The notes beneath the pieces were generated by a model that had not been told where the DNA came from, did no database searches, and saw only the letters and a program-made list of their open reading frames with translations. The position numbers and the translations under genes are program-made. A stretch of 5,169 nucleotides of DNA, from NCBI GenBank assembly GCA_019090295.1, contig JAHRWG010000358.1, forward strand, positions 1-5,169. The letters are read 5' to 3'. Positions 1 through 5,006 of this stretch are shown one piece after another. Each line of letters starts with the position of its first letter. Position 1 is the first letter of the stretch. The stretch comes from Cycloclasticus sp. GTDB lineage: Bacteria > Pseudomonadota > Gammaproteobacteria > Methylococcales > Cycloclasticaceae.

Positions 1-33
1 TCGTCGGCAGCGTCAGATGTGTATAAGAGACAG
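1..33 (+). other. Illumina Nextera read-1 adapter (sequencing artefact)
   Basis: These 33 bases match the Nextera read-1 transposase adapter at every position as I know it. Bases 15-33 are the 19-bp Tn5 mosaic end and bases 1-14 are the read-1 primer tail. Phage sequence therefore begins at base 34. The adapter is much richer in G and C than what follows. It is untrimmed library sequence at a contig end, not a genomic Tn5 site. The ATG at 19-21 lies inside it and must not be used as a start codon. Confidence 0.98.
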
Positions 34-51
34 CTATTAAAGAGAAACAAA

Positions 52-291
52 ATGCAAATATTAGTAACCAAATCAGTTTATCATATATCAGCTAACGAAA
101 ATAAAATTGATTGTCCAATCGAAAGAAAATTGGTAGATGATGCAACTAAGATGATGGGTGATATAGTTGGCGAAAAATGTTTTAATGGTTGTGATGATGA
201 ATATGAATATTATAATACTTTAGGTTCAAATGATTACACGATTAACGAAATAAAAGAATTCTTTAGAAATGTTAAAAAAGAATTAAAATAA
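52..291 (+). CDS. Small acidic hypothetical protein, possibly 5'-truncated
   Basis: I do not recognise this 79-aa protein. The chosen start, ATG at 52, has a weak purine-rich ribosome site (AGAGA at 41-45) and is the first ATG in phage sequence. The frame stays open back to base 34, where the adapter begins, so the true start could lie upstream of the contig end. The product has an acidic, tyrosine-rich middle (CDDEYEYYN, about residues 49-57) and a lysine-rich helical C-terminus ending in KKELK. No signal peptide or membrane segment is visible. It ends 3 bases before the -35 hexamer of the next promoter, so it belongs to an upstream transcription unit. That it is coding rests on the open frame, phage-like codon use and its fit with the compact layout. 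Confidence 0.7.
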   Translation: MQILVTKSVYHISANENKIDCPIERKLVDDATKMMGDIVGEKCFNGCDDEYEYYNTLGSNDYTINEIKEFFRNVKKELK

Positions 292-293
292 AC

Positions 294-344
294 AGTTTAC
301 TTTAACTGAGACTATGATAATATAGTCTCATTATAAAGTTAATT
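294..344 (+). repeat. Promoter/stem-loop cassette 1
   Basis: Perfect 9-bp inverted repeat arms, TGAGACTAT (307-315) and ATAGTCTCA (322-330), surround a 6-base loop that lies over the -10 region. An outer pair, TTAACT (302-307) and AGTTAA (337-342), encloses it. The left flank, bases 294-310, is identical to 1574-1590 and 5012-5028. The right flank TATAAAGTTAATT (332-344) is identical to 5051-5063. The stem core differs from those copies but remains self-complementary. The start of transcription should fall near 330, so only read-through RNA from the upstream gene would carry the full hairpin. Confidence 0.8.
295..323 (+). promoter_or_regulatory. T4-early-type promoter 1
   Basis: The -35 is GTTTAC (295-300). 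A 17-bp spacer leads to TAATAT (318-323), preceded by TG at 315-316 in the extended -10 position. An alternative reading of the -10 is GATAAT (316-321), which aligns with the loop position in the sister cassettes. The GTTTAC form of the -35 is characteristic of T4-type early promoters read by unmodified host sigma-70 polymerase. It would drive the three-gene unit 373-1575. Confidence 0.8.
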
Positions 345-372
345 ATTCTAAAACAACACAAAAGGTAATATC

Positions 373-486
373 ATGAAAACTTTAAATCAAGAACGTAACC
401 AAAACCGTAATCGTCTTAGTAAAGATGATCGTAAAAAAGCTAAGAACTTTCGTAACAGTCGTAAAAACCGTCATAATGAAGGTTAA
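373..486 (+). CDS. 37-aa very basic Arg/Asn/Lys-rich protein
   Basis: ATG at 373 is preceded by AAAGG (361-365) at a 7-base spacing, and the frame closes at TAA 484-486. The 37-aa product contains 7 Arg, 6 Lys and 8 Asn against only 4 acidic residues, a net charge near +9. Arg recurs with Asn or Lys neighbours, for example RNQNRNR and RNSRKNR. It has no hydrophobic core, cysteine or membrane segment, so it is probably disordered alone and may bind nucleic acid or an acidic partner (inference). It is the first gene after early promoter 1, and its stop lies one base before the ATG of the next gene, suggesting coupled translation. I know no named family for it. Confidence 0.75.
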   Translation: MKTLNQERNQNRNRLSKDDRKKAKNFRNSRKNRHNEG

Positions 487-487
487 T

Positions 488-1045
488 ATGAAAACAGTTC
501 AAAGTGTTCTTATTCGTTTTGTTGGTCAAAATACCAAATACGAAAAGCGAGATGGAACTTACGCTTCAAATATAACTTTAGAAGATTTTGTAGAGTGGGA
601 CGAGATGTCATATCGTGACTTAAATACCCATCTCAATGTTACTATCAAAAATGGTTATATCTTTCAAGACGATCACCCTCTGAAAAAGATGCGTATACTT
701 ACATTAACAGCCAAGGGTGTTGAATATTTCGAAGCAGATATGGACGGTTTACCAAATCCACCATTGCAAGATATAGAAATATCTCGTAAAGTCGAAAGAG
801 TTAAAGTTACAAGTAGAACTAATTGGGTTCAATTAGAAATGAAAGATGGTAATAAGAAATTTTTACCTGAAAAACTCGTAACTAAGAAACTTTTGGAACC
901 TGCACTATGGGCTACATTCACTCGTAACGAATTCATGGACCAAGATTTTTTATTCTATGAAGTTGATACTAAAGTTGATACTAAGCTCCATCCAAATAAA
1001 GAGAAAATGCAAATGTATCTCAATGAATATTACGGAGAAGACTAA
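488..1045 (+). CDS. Hypothetical protein, possible N-terminal winged helix
   Basis: The 185-aa product is not a family I can name. I chose ATG 488 because GAAGG (478-482) sits 5 bases upstream and the preceding gene stops at 486; in-frame ATGs at 425 and 476 would overlap that gene. Residues 1-85 look like a winged-helix domain: helical segments, then NGYIFQ (55-60), a basic turn HPLKKMR and the strand-turn LTLTAKGVEYFE (71-82), a pattern common in DNA-binding wings. Residues 105-160 are basic and probably form strands. The tail contains VDTKVDTK, made by a 12-base tandem duplication, and ends in acidic YYGED. Its stop overlaps the deaminase start by one base (TAATG), so the two are co-translated. 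A DNA-binding role is inference only. Confidence 0.85.
   Translation: MKTVQSVLIRFVGQNTKYEKRDGTYASNITLEDFVEWDEMSYRDLNTHLNVTIKNGYIFQDDHPLKKMRILTLTAKGVEYFEADMDGLPNPPLQDIEISRKVERVKVTSRTNWVQLEMKDGNKKFLPEKLVTKKLLEPALWATFTRNEFMDQDFLFYEVDTKVDTKLHPNKEKMQMYLNEYYGED
962..985 (+). repeat. 12-bp tandem duplication inside a gene
   Basis: Two adjacent 12-base units (962-973 and 974-985) differ only at the last base and encode VDTK twice. The repeat is in frame and is probably a recent slippage product near the C-terminus of the 185-aa protein. Confidence 0.8.
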
Positions 1046-1575
1046 TGTGTAAACAATCAGAAATAGATAGAGTTTTTATTAACATCGCAAAAAATTATTC
1101 TGAATTTTCTAAATGTGTATCATTTCAAGTTGGTTGTATCATTGTAGATTCTAAAGATAGAATCGTAGCTAGTGGTTGTAATGGTAGTCCAAAAAAATTA
1201 AAAAATTGCTGCGATCAGTTTCCAGATTATCAAAGTAAAATGCAAATGTTATGTTTGCCATATTCTGGGCGTGATGAGGAAGCCATACTAAAATTACGGA
1301 CAGCGCATCGTGAATGGTCAGCAATAAATGAAATCCATGCTGAAACCAATGCCATTGCTCATTCGAACAGAGACGACTTGGTTGGAGCTACGATGTATTG
1401 TACATTACAACCATGTCCTGCGTGTTCAGTTATTATAGCTGGTACTGGCGTAAAGCGAGTAGTTTTTGATAATTATTATGATCATGCAAATGAACGAAGT
1501 GAAGAAGTGTTTCGCGAAGCTAATATTGAATGTATTCAATATGGTAAAAATACAACTATAATTAACACTAAATAG
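1045..1575 (+). CDS. cd: dCMP deaminase (T4 Cd-like)
   Basis: This enzyme converts dCMP to dUMP with release of ammonia, supplying thymidylate synthase during phage DNA synthesis in the host cytoplasm. The 176-aa protein shows the cytidine/deoxycytidylate deaminase zinc site: H98-A-E100 (His ligand plus catalytic Glu) and P-C124-P-A-C127. The NEIHAE segment and upstream AHREWS closely resemble T4 Cd. C24, the N54-C55-C56 pair and H88 correspond to T4 positions near its second, structural zinc, so that site may be kept. The GxNGSP motif at 44-49, part of the nucleotide and allosteric region in this family, reads GCNGSP instead of the usual GYNGSP. T4 Cd is 193 aa; this one is slightly shorter, mainly in the middle insertion. 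The start ATG 1045 overlaps the previous stop by one base and has GGAG (1034-1037) upstream. Its TAG stop shares a base with the next promoter's -35. Activation by dCTP and inhibition by dTTP are known for the family, not shown here. Confidence 0.95.
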   Translation: MCKQSEIDRVFINIAKNYSEFSKCVSFQVGCIIVDSKDRIVASGCNGSPKKLKNCCDQFPDYQSKMQMLCLPYSGRDEEAILKLRTAHREWSAINEIHAETNAIAHSNRDDLVGATMYCTLQPCPACSVIIAGTGVKRVVFDNYYDHANERSEEVFREANIECIQYGKNTTIINTK

Positions 1576-1618
1576 TTTACTTTAACTGAGGTCTGTTTAT
1601 AATAGACCTTAATATAAA
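1569..1618 (+). repeat. Promoter/stem-loop cassette 2, direct-repeat copy A
   Basis: This 50-base segment matches 5007-5056 at 49 positions; the only difference is T1610 versus C5048. It includes the last two codons of the deaminase gene, including the stop, so the repeat runs into coding sequence. Inverted repeat arms AGGTCT (1589-1594) and AGACCT (1604-1609) flank the loop GTTTATAAT. The single change turns the next pair, G1588 with base 1610, into a G-T (G-U in RNA) wobble. The outer repeat seen in cassettes 1 and 4 has decayed here. Confidence 0.9.
1575..1603 (+). promoter_or_regulatory. T4-early-type promoter 2
   Basis: GTTTAC (1575-1580), a 17-bp spacer and a perfect TATAAT (1598-1603). 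The first base of the -35 is also the last base of the deaminase TAG stop. It would drive 1639-3163, with the terminator at 3168-3198 ending the unit. Confidence 0.88.
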
Positions 1619-1638
1619 TTAAACTGATGGAGAACAAA

Positions 1639-2151
1639 ATGAAAACACTAAATTATGGAAAAAGTTGGGCAAATACAGGTGATCAAAAATTAGTTTTTGG
1701 TGCTATTATGTTGGCTATATACGGAACTGGTTCGAACACGTTCAAGATTTCAGAAGTTATCGAAGTCTGTCCAGCGGAATTATTTCAAAATCGTGATAAT
1801 GCAGCAATTAAGCAATACATTAGACGTTGTGCAGATTCAAGTAATTCTGTTGCTCCATCTAGAAGAGAATTTAATAAATCTGAACATATGTATTCTAATA
1901 TTCGTACTGCTTTATTAGAATATGGATTTGTTTTTCAAGTTAAAGATTGGACTTTTAGAAGCGAAGGCTTTGAAAGGTTTAAAGCTGCAGTCGAAAATGA
2001 TAAAAAACATAATTCTGGTCATGTTGTTGCAGATTCTGATGACATAATCAGTATGAATCATGAGAAACCTGATGGTCCAGAAAACGAAGTAATCGTAGAT
2101 TCAATTACTAGAGTTTGGAATTGGTTTAAAAAATTATTCGTGAGTCTGTAA
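1639..2151 (+). CDS. Hypothetical protein, mixed helical domain with amphipathic C-terminus
   Basis: I do not recognise this 170-aa protein. ATG 1639 is preferred because GGAG (1629-1632) sits 6 bases ahead; the in-frame ATG at 1627 would include the ribosome site in the gene. Residues 16-45 are helical and hydrophobic, and residues 55-65 are basic with two Arg and a Cys (QYIRRC). LLEYGFVFQVKDWTFRSEGFERF (about 92-114, quoted here only as a region) resembles in layout the possible wing of the 185-aa protein encoded at 488-1045, so both may be winged-helix proteins (inference from pattern only). A polar acidic linker (about 120-150) leads to a tryptophan-rich amphipathic end, VWNWFKKLF, which could contact membrane or a partner. 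Its stop overlaps the next start by one base (TAATG). Confidence 0.85.
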   Translation: MKTLNYGKSWANTGDQKLVFGAIMLAIYGTGSNTFKISEVIEVCPAELFQNRDNAAIKQYIRRCADSSNSVAPSRREFNKSEHMYSNIRTALLEYGFVFQVKDWTFRSEGFERFKAAVENDKKHNSGHVVADSDDIISMNHEKPDGPENEVIVDSITRVWNWFKKLFVSL

Positions 2152-2576
2152 TGAATACAACATTAATTCTCAAGAAAGATAGTTCGTATTTTGGTTTTGA
2201 ATGGAATCGTCCAATCCGTGATCATCAAATTCGATTTAACAAATATGAAGGTTTATCTTTAGAAGAAATATCTAAAAAATATGGTAATATTTGTGCTCAA
2301 CATGTTTACACTATGGCAGCCAGACATGGAGTTGATTTAACTAATCCAAAATTAAATATGGATGAACTAAGATATGAGACGATTATAAATATCAAGTTTG
2401 AACATAAAGATTTCAATCAACGAAAATGTTGGGAATTATCTGTAGTATCTGATAAAAATTCAGTACATGATGTATCGAAAGTTATTAGGCGGGGTTTTGT
2501 TTATAAAGATTTCGTTGGATGGGACTTATTATTAGATGCTAAAATTAAAGAATGTTTTGGAGACATAATAGCATGA
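2151..2576 (+). CDS. Hypothetical protein with helix-turn-helix-like segment
   Basis: The 141-aa product contains LSLEEISKKYGNICAQ followed by HVYTMAARHGV (residues 35-61). This has the layout of a helix-turn-helix: LSLEEISKKYG as the first helix and turn, then a second helix ending in an RHGV motif. I take it as possibly DNA-binding without naming a family. The rest has basic and aromatic strands and a C-terminal helix rich in Asp, Lys and Leu. The start overlaps the previous stop by one base, and the ribosome site is weak (GTGAG region), so translation probably depends on coupling. Its end overlaps the next small gene in ATGA (2573-2576). Confidence 0.83.
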   Translation: MNTTLILKKDSSYFGFEWNRPIRDHQIRFNKYEGLSLEEISKKYGNICAQHVYTMAARHGVDLTNPKLNMDELRYETIINIKFEHKDFNQRKCWELSVVSDKNSVHDVSKVIRRGFVYKDFVGWDLLLDAKIKECFGDIIA

Positions 2577-2722
2577 AACCTACAAACAATTGCCCAAAAT
2601 GTGGGCTACACCAAGCTAACTTATTTAATGAATGTCCAAATTGTGGATATCAATTCAACCATCGATTATCAACATCAATTAGTTGGATAATAGTAGTACT
2701 AGTTTTAATTCAAGTTTTATAA
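2573..2722 (+). CDS. 49-aa zinc-ribbon microprotein with hydrophobic tail
   Basis: The frame runs from ATG 2573, in an ATGA overlap with the preceding gene, to TAA 2720-2722. GGAG (2559-2562) lies 10 bases upstream. The protein has two CxxC knuckles, C7-P-K-C10-G and C21-P-N-C24-G, ten residues apart: the pattern of a small zinc ribbon. Residues 36-49 (SW followed by an Ile/Val/Leu run) form a short hydrophobic C-terminus that could be a tail-anchored membrane segment, though it is short for a full span. The likely picture is a cytoplasmic zinc knuckle held at the inner membrane (inference). The next gene's AGGAG begins two bases after its stop, which places it firmly inside the operon. No specific function can be named. 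Confidence 0.85.
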   Translation: MKPTNNCPKCGLHQANLFNECPNCGYQFNHRLSTSISWIIVVLVLIQVL

Positions 2723-2734
2723 TAGGAGAAAAAT

Positions 2735-3163
2735 ATGCCAGCAGTAAATATCGGGTTATCGGAAGAATTAAGTAAATTACCAAAAGCTCAAGCAGTAACA
2801 GTCGAACAATTAGAAATTGTAATTGGTGTTGTTAATACGAATGCTCATTTATTTGTAAATGAAATGAATGCAGTTAAGAAGCGTTTGAATAAAATGGAAG
2901 AATCAGTTCATGGAGTATTGCAGTTACAAGCACAAACAAACGAACATATTAATATGGTTTGCAACATACAAGAAACTTTAAACGAAGAAATCTTAAAAAT
3001 AGATAAAGATATGGATGAACTTTATCTAGATATCAATAACATCGCATATAAAGCTGGCGACAGTCGTCTTGGAAAGACTCATGTATATGGTCGTGCTAGT
3101 AAAAAATCTGAATATGGAAAACAAGTCCCATATGAATTTGTTTTTCAAAATGTAAATATGTAA
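2735..3163 (+). CDS. Hypothetical coiled-coil protein
   Basis: The ATG at 2735 has a strong AGGAG (2724-2728) at a 6-base spacing. The 142-aa product is unrecognised. From about residue 22 to 104 it is almost wholly helical, with hydrophobic residues at heptad-like spacing (for example VIGVVN, MNAVKKRLNKM, VLQL, ILKIDKDMDELYLDI), suggesting an elongated oligomeric coiled coil. The final 35 residues are basic and then aromatic (YGRASKKSEYGK, then PYEFVFQ), probably a separate binding element. No signal peptide or membrane helix is seen. It is the last gene of its unit: an intrinsic terminator starts 5 bases after the stop. A scaffold or adaptor role is possible but not shown. Confidence 0.87.
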   Translation: MPAVNIGLSEELSKLPKAQAVTVEQLEIVIGVVNTNAHLFVNEMNAVKKRLNKMEESVHGVLQLQAQTNEHINMVCNIQETLNEEILKIDKDMDELYLDINNIAYKAGDSRLGKTHVYGRASKKSEYGKQVPYEFVFQNVNM

Positions 3164-3167
3164 ATAG

Positions 3168-3198
3168 AAAAATCCGGCTAATGTCGGATTTTTTTTTT
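3168..3198 (+). terminator. Intrinsic terminator
   Basis: Arms AAAAATCCG (3168-3176) and CGGATTTTT (3185-3193) form a hairpin. Within it CCGGC and GTCGG can pair with one G-U wobble around a TAAT loop. The hairpin is followed by a run of ten T (3189-3198). It ends the 1639-3163 unit and is the only clear rho-independent terminator in the window. The A-tract on the left arm gives partial bidirectionality, but there is no opposing gene. Confidence 0.93.
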
Positions 3199-3217
3199 GT
3201 TTTTATTTCAAATAAAC

Positions 3218-3246
3218 GTTTACTTCTTCTACGGTTAAGATATAAT
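3218..3246 (+). promoter_or_regulatory. T4-early-type promoter upstream of the 178-aa gene
   Basis: GTTTAC (3218-3223), a 17-bp spacer and TATAAT (3241-3246), with a T/A-rich tract directly upstream (3189-3216) that could act as an UP element. Unlike the other four promoters, no inverted repeat spans the -10. Transcription should start near 3253. Confidence 0.87.
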
Positions 3247-3255
3247 GGTTCTATC

Positions 3256-3272
3256 AAGTAGATAATCTACTT
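3256..3272 (+). promoter_or_regulatory. 17-bp dyad in the leader (possible operator or 5' RNA hairpin)
   Basis: AAGTAGAT (3256-3263) and ATCTACTT (3265-3272) are perfect inverted arms around one central base, lying just after the expected transcription start. As DNA this is an operator-like site for a dimeric regulator. As RNA it gives a 7-bp stem with a 3-base loop near the 5' end, which could protect the message. The sequence cannot separate the two. Confidence 0.55.
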
Positions 3273-3306
3273 AATACAAAACCTTAAAAAACTTGGAGAA
3301 TACAAA

Positions 3307-3843
3307 ATGTTAAAATTATCAAACTTAGTATCAGAATTAGCTCAAGTACAAAACGAAAACTTATCAATGGTAGATTTAGTTACAATTTATAATAATGTTT
3401 CTGAAAAATCTGTTAAGAAATTCACGAATAAAACTGTTGCAGTCGAACGTACAATTAAAGCTTTAGAAGTTGCAATCGACGAGTTTCCAAAAGAAGAAAC
3501 TTCGAAAGAACATAAAGAAGCAATCAAAGATCAGTTAAAAACTAAACGATCTAAAACTAACATCGCTAAAGATAAAATTGCCGAAGTTAAAGCGTTCTTA
3601 AAAGAAAAACTTGAAGGTTATGTTATTCGTCAATGGCATTTCGAAGGTACAGATGGTAAAGCAATTCAGAATGGCGAAGAAAAACTTGGAGTTGCAAATA
3701 CATTTCGTGATGTTATCTTCATTAAAAATGGTCGAGACTTAGTTAAAATCGTAGTAATCAGTCTAGAAGGTTTAGCTTATATCGATGGTAAAGTATTATC
3801 AAATGAAGATATAGTTAAAGCAATTCCAACAATCGAAAAGTAA
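3307..3843 (+). CDS. Lysine-rich early protein with YNxVSEKxVKKF module
   Basis: The 178-aa protein starts at ATG 3307, with GGAG (3295-3298) 8 bases upstream. Residues 20-55 contain the pattern LVxxYNxxSEKxVKKFxxK, then an Arg-containing helix ending in KAL. I recall similar short modules near the ends of bacterial and phage proteins of unknown function, often beside basic DNA-binding-like regions. Residues 58-100 are a highly charged Lys/Glu helix (KEHKEAIKDQLKTKRSK); about 100-178 look like a compact beta-rich domain (YVIRQWHF, VIFIKNG, KIVVISLEGLAYIDGK). It is a single-gene unit between a terminator and the next promoter cassette, with its own strong promoter and a leader dyad, so it may be made in quantity soon after infection. 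A nucleic-acid-binding role is plausible but unproven. Confidence 0.88.
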   Translation: MLKLSNLVSELAQVQNENLSMVDLVTIYNNVSEKSVKKFTNKTVAVERTIKALEVAIDEFPKEETSKEHKEAIKDQLKTKRSKTNIAKDKIAEVKAFLKEKLEGYVIRQWHFEGTDGKAIQNGEEKLGVANTFRDVIFIKNGRDLVKIVVISLEGLAYIDGKVLSNEDIVKAIPTIEK

Positions 3844-3852
3844 AAATAAATC

Positions 3853-3882
3853 GTTTACATAATTTGTAAGTCTGTTTATAAT
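3853..3882 (+). promoter_or_regulatory. T4-early-type promoter 3
   Basis: Read as TTTACA (3854-3859), a 17-bp spacer and TATAAT (3877-3882), or as GTTTAC (3853-3858) with 18 bp. The hexamers match the sister promoters. It would drive 3921-5006. Confidence 0.85.
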
Positions 3883-3896
3883 AGACTTACAAATTA
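3860..3896 (+). repeat. Promoter/stem-loop cassette 3, 14-bp perfect inverted repeat
   Basis: TAATTTGTAAGTCT (3860-3873) and AGACTTACAAATTA (3883-3896) are perfect inverted arms around the 9-base loop GTTTATAAT, which carries the whole -10 hexamer. The loop is identical to that of the cassettes at 1569 and 5007. The inner arms share only AGNTCT-like ends with them, so the stem has changed on both sides together. This is the longest and cleanest stem of the family. The flanking repeats of the other cassettes are absent. Confidence 0.9.
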
Positions 3897-3920
3897 AAAC
3901 TTAAACAAATTGGAAATATT

Positions 3921-4094
3921 ATGTACACTTCAGCAGAAAACAAATGGTTTGATTTATTATTCTCGCAAGAGCATATCGTTGAGCAAAAAGTTAAAACTAC
4001 TAGAGTTATGCATAATGAAAAAATTTATCATGATGGTAAAAAGGTAGCAGAGTTATTTATCTCTGGTTCAGATTCGCTTTACACATTTAGTTAG
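3921..4094 (+). CDS. 57-aa hypothetical protein
   Basis: The frame opens at ATG 3921 behind a modest TTGGAAA site and closes at TAG 4092-4094. The 57-aa product has an N-terminal amphipathic helix (ENKWFDLLFSQEHIV, residues 6-20), a basic turn and then short strand-like segments (EKIYHDGKKVAELFISG). It has no cysteine, membrane segment or recognised motif. It is the first gene after promoter 3, and the AGGAG of the next gene overlaps its stop codon, which is the tight spacing of real neighbouring phage genes. I cannot assign a function; small early phage proteins of this sort often bind host proteins (general knowledge, not shown here). Confidence 0.8.
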   Translation: MYTSAENKWFDLLFSQEHIVEQKVKTTRVMHNEKIYHDGKKVAELFISGSDSLYTFS

Positions 4095-4102
4095 GAGAAA
4101 AT

Positions 4103-4285
4103 ATGGAAAGGCGTGATGATTTATATCCAGAAAATTTCAGCGAAAAGGGACAATATAAATTAGCCAATTTAATGGCACATGGCTACGAATTAACAGAAGT
4201 TGAATTTGGTGTCAGAGTTGCAAGAAATAATGATGTATTAATAATATTACCAAATGGCGAAGTATTTAAAAAAACAATTTATTAA
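4103..4285 (+). CDS. 60-aa hypothetical protein
   Basis: The ATG at 4103 follows AGGAG (4093-4097) by 5 bases, and that site overlaps the stop of the previous gene. The 60-aa product has a charged N-terminus (MERRDDLYPENF), a helix (QYKLANLMAHGY, residues 17-28) and then a beta-meander (ELTEVEFGVRVARNNDVLII, 29-48) ending in NGEVFKK. The composition suggests a small folded alpha/beta domain. It has no cysteine, signal peptide or membrane helix, and I recognise no family. It is the second gene of the promoter 3 unit. Confidence 0.83.
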   Translation: MERRDDLYPENFSEKGQYKLANLMAHGYELTEVEFGVRVARNNDVLIILPNGEVFKKTIY

Positions 4286-4298
4286 TGGAGAAAAAAGT

Positions 4299-5006
4299 AT
4301 GAGTATCAATTATACACGAGTAGAACGTAAATTCATTTTGGAGTACATGATCCGCAATATTGGTCATAAAAGAACGGAAGTAATACATAAACTATTATCT
4401 GAAGTACTGTTTCCAAGATTTGCTATTTGTGGTATTACACCAACAGTCATGGTTAGTTTAGCAAATCAGATGCGACGAGCAGAAGCATCTGTTAAAGGTG
4501 TATATTCCAAATCTGATATTAGTCGGCATGTTGTTGCACAATATCGAGAGCTGTGGAATGAATTAACGGATGACAATTTAGATGTTAATTTATATGAACC
4601 ACAGCATCAGTTTGTAATTGTTGCAAAGAAACATCATAATGTCGCATTTCCTCCTTTAGTATGGAGATTATTTACTGATGGTATTGTAGATTTGCAGCTG
4701 CCCACTAAGATTAAATGGGAAGGTGAAGAATATCCAGATAACAAATATATCCACTACAACAAACGGTTTTATGTACGTGAAGTCTGTGGTGTTTATCGTG
4801 TAGAACTTGGTAATGTTTATACATCAAAAGAATTTGAAAATAGAGTAAAAGATATTGCAAATAAATCTGATTTCTTAACTATAAAATCTTTAAAATTGGG
4901 TGGTAGCAGTTATAATTACAGAACTGTTTATGCTTCAATGAGTCAAGATAAATGTAAGCGTGTAGCTGAATGGTTATATAAAGAAGCTATGAAAACTAAA
5001 TATTAA
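4299..5006 (+). CDS. Hypothetical protein, 235 aa
   Basis: I chose ATG 4299 because TGGAG (4286-4290) sits 8 bases upstream, right after the previous stop; the in-frame ATG at 4254 would overlap the 60-aa gene by 32 bases. The N-terminal half (about 5-95) is helical and basic, with clusters such as RRAEASVK and the segment KSDISRHVVAQYRELWNEL. The C-terminal half is rich in Tyr, Lys and aromatic strands (KYIHYNKRFYVREVCGVYRVELG, about 148-170, given as a region) and ends in a basic helix, EWLYKEAMKTKY. There is no membrane segment or clear catalytic motif. I do not recognise a family. It is the last and largest gene of the promoter 3 unit and ends immediately before the next cassette. Confidence 0.87.
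   Translation: MSINYTRVERKFILEYMIRNIGHKRTEVIHKLLSEVLFPRFAICGITPTVMVSLANQMRRAEASVKGVYSKSDISRHVVAQYRELWNELTDDNLDVNLYEPQHQFVIVAKKHHNVAFPPLVWRLFTDGIVDLQLPTKIKWEGEEYPDNKYIHYNKRFYVREVCGVYRVELGNVYTSKEFENRVKDIANKSDFLTIKSLKLGGSSYNYRTVYASMSQDKCKRVAEWLYKEAMKTKY

Noticed and set aside
15..33. Tn5-type transposon end suggesting a mobile element
   Set aside because: The 19-bp mosaic end is attached to the Nextera primer tail at the very contig end, so it is library-derived.
19..51. ATG at 19 as the start of the first gene
   Set aside because: It lies inside the sequencing adapter; phage sequence begins at base 34.
307..330. Cassette stem-loops as ordinary intrinsic terminators
   Set aside because: None is followed by a T run, unlike the real terminator at 3168-3198; a role in read-through RNA remains open but is not called as a terminator.
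425..487. Upstream in-frame starts (425 and 476) for the 185-aa gene
   Set aside because: They would overlap the 37-aa gene; ATG 488 has GAAGG at the right spacing.
1613..1620. TATAAATT resembling the T4 late promoter TATAAATA
   Set aside because: It has one mismatch, lies in the AT-rich flank of an early cassette, and its sister copy reads TATAAAGT, so it is not conserved as a late promoter.
1697..1918. Alternative 73-aa frame on the plus strand
   Set aside because: It lies wholly within the 170-aa gene in another frame, has no ribosome site, and is rich in Leu and Ile as expected of an out-of-frame reading of AT-rich DNA.
4074..4081. Near match to the T4 MotA box of middle promoters (TCGCTTTA against TTGCTTTA)
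   Set aside because: No -10 hexamer lies at the expected distance; it is within the coding sequence of the 57-aa gene.
4254..4298. Start at 4254 for the 235-aa gene
   Set aside because: It would overlap the 60-aa gene, and the clear TGGAG site belongs to ATG 4299.
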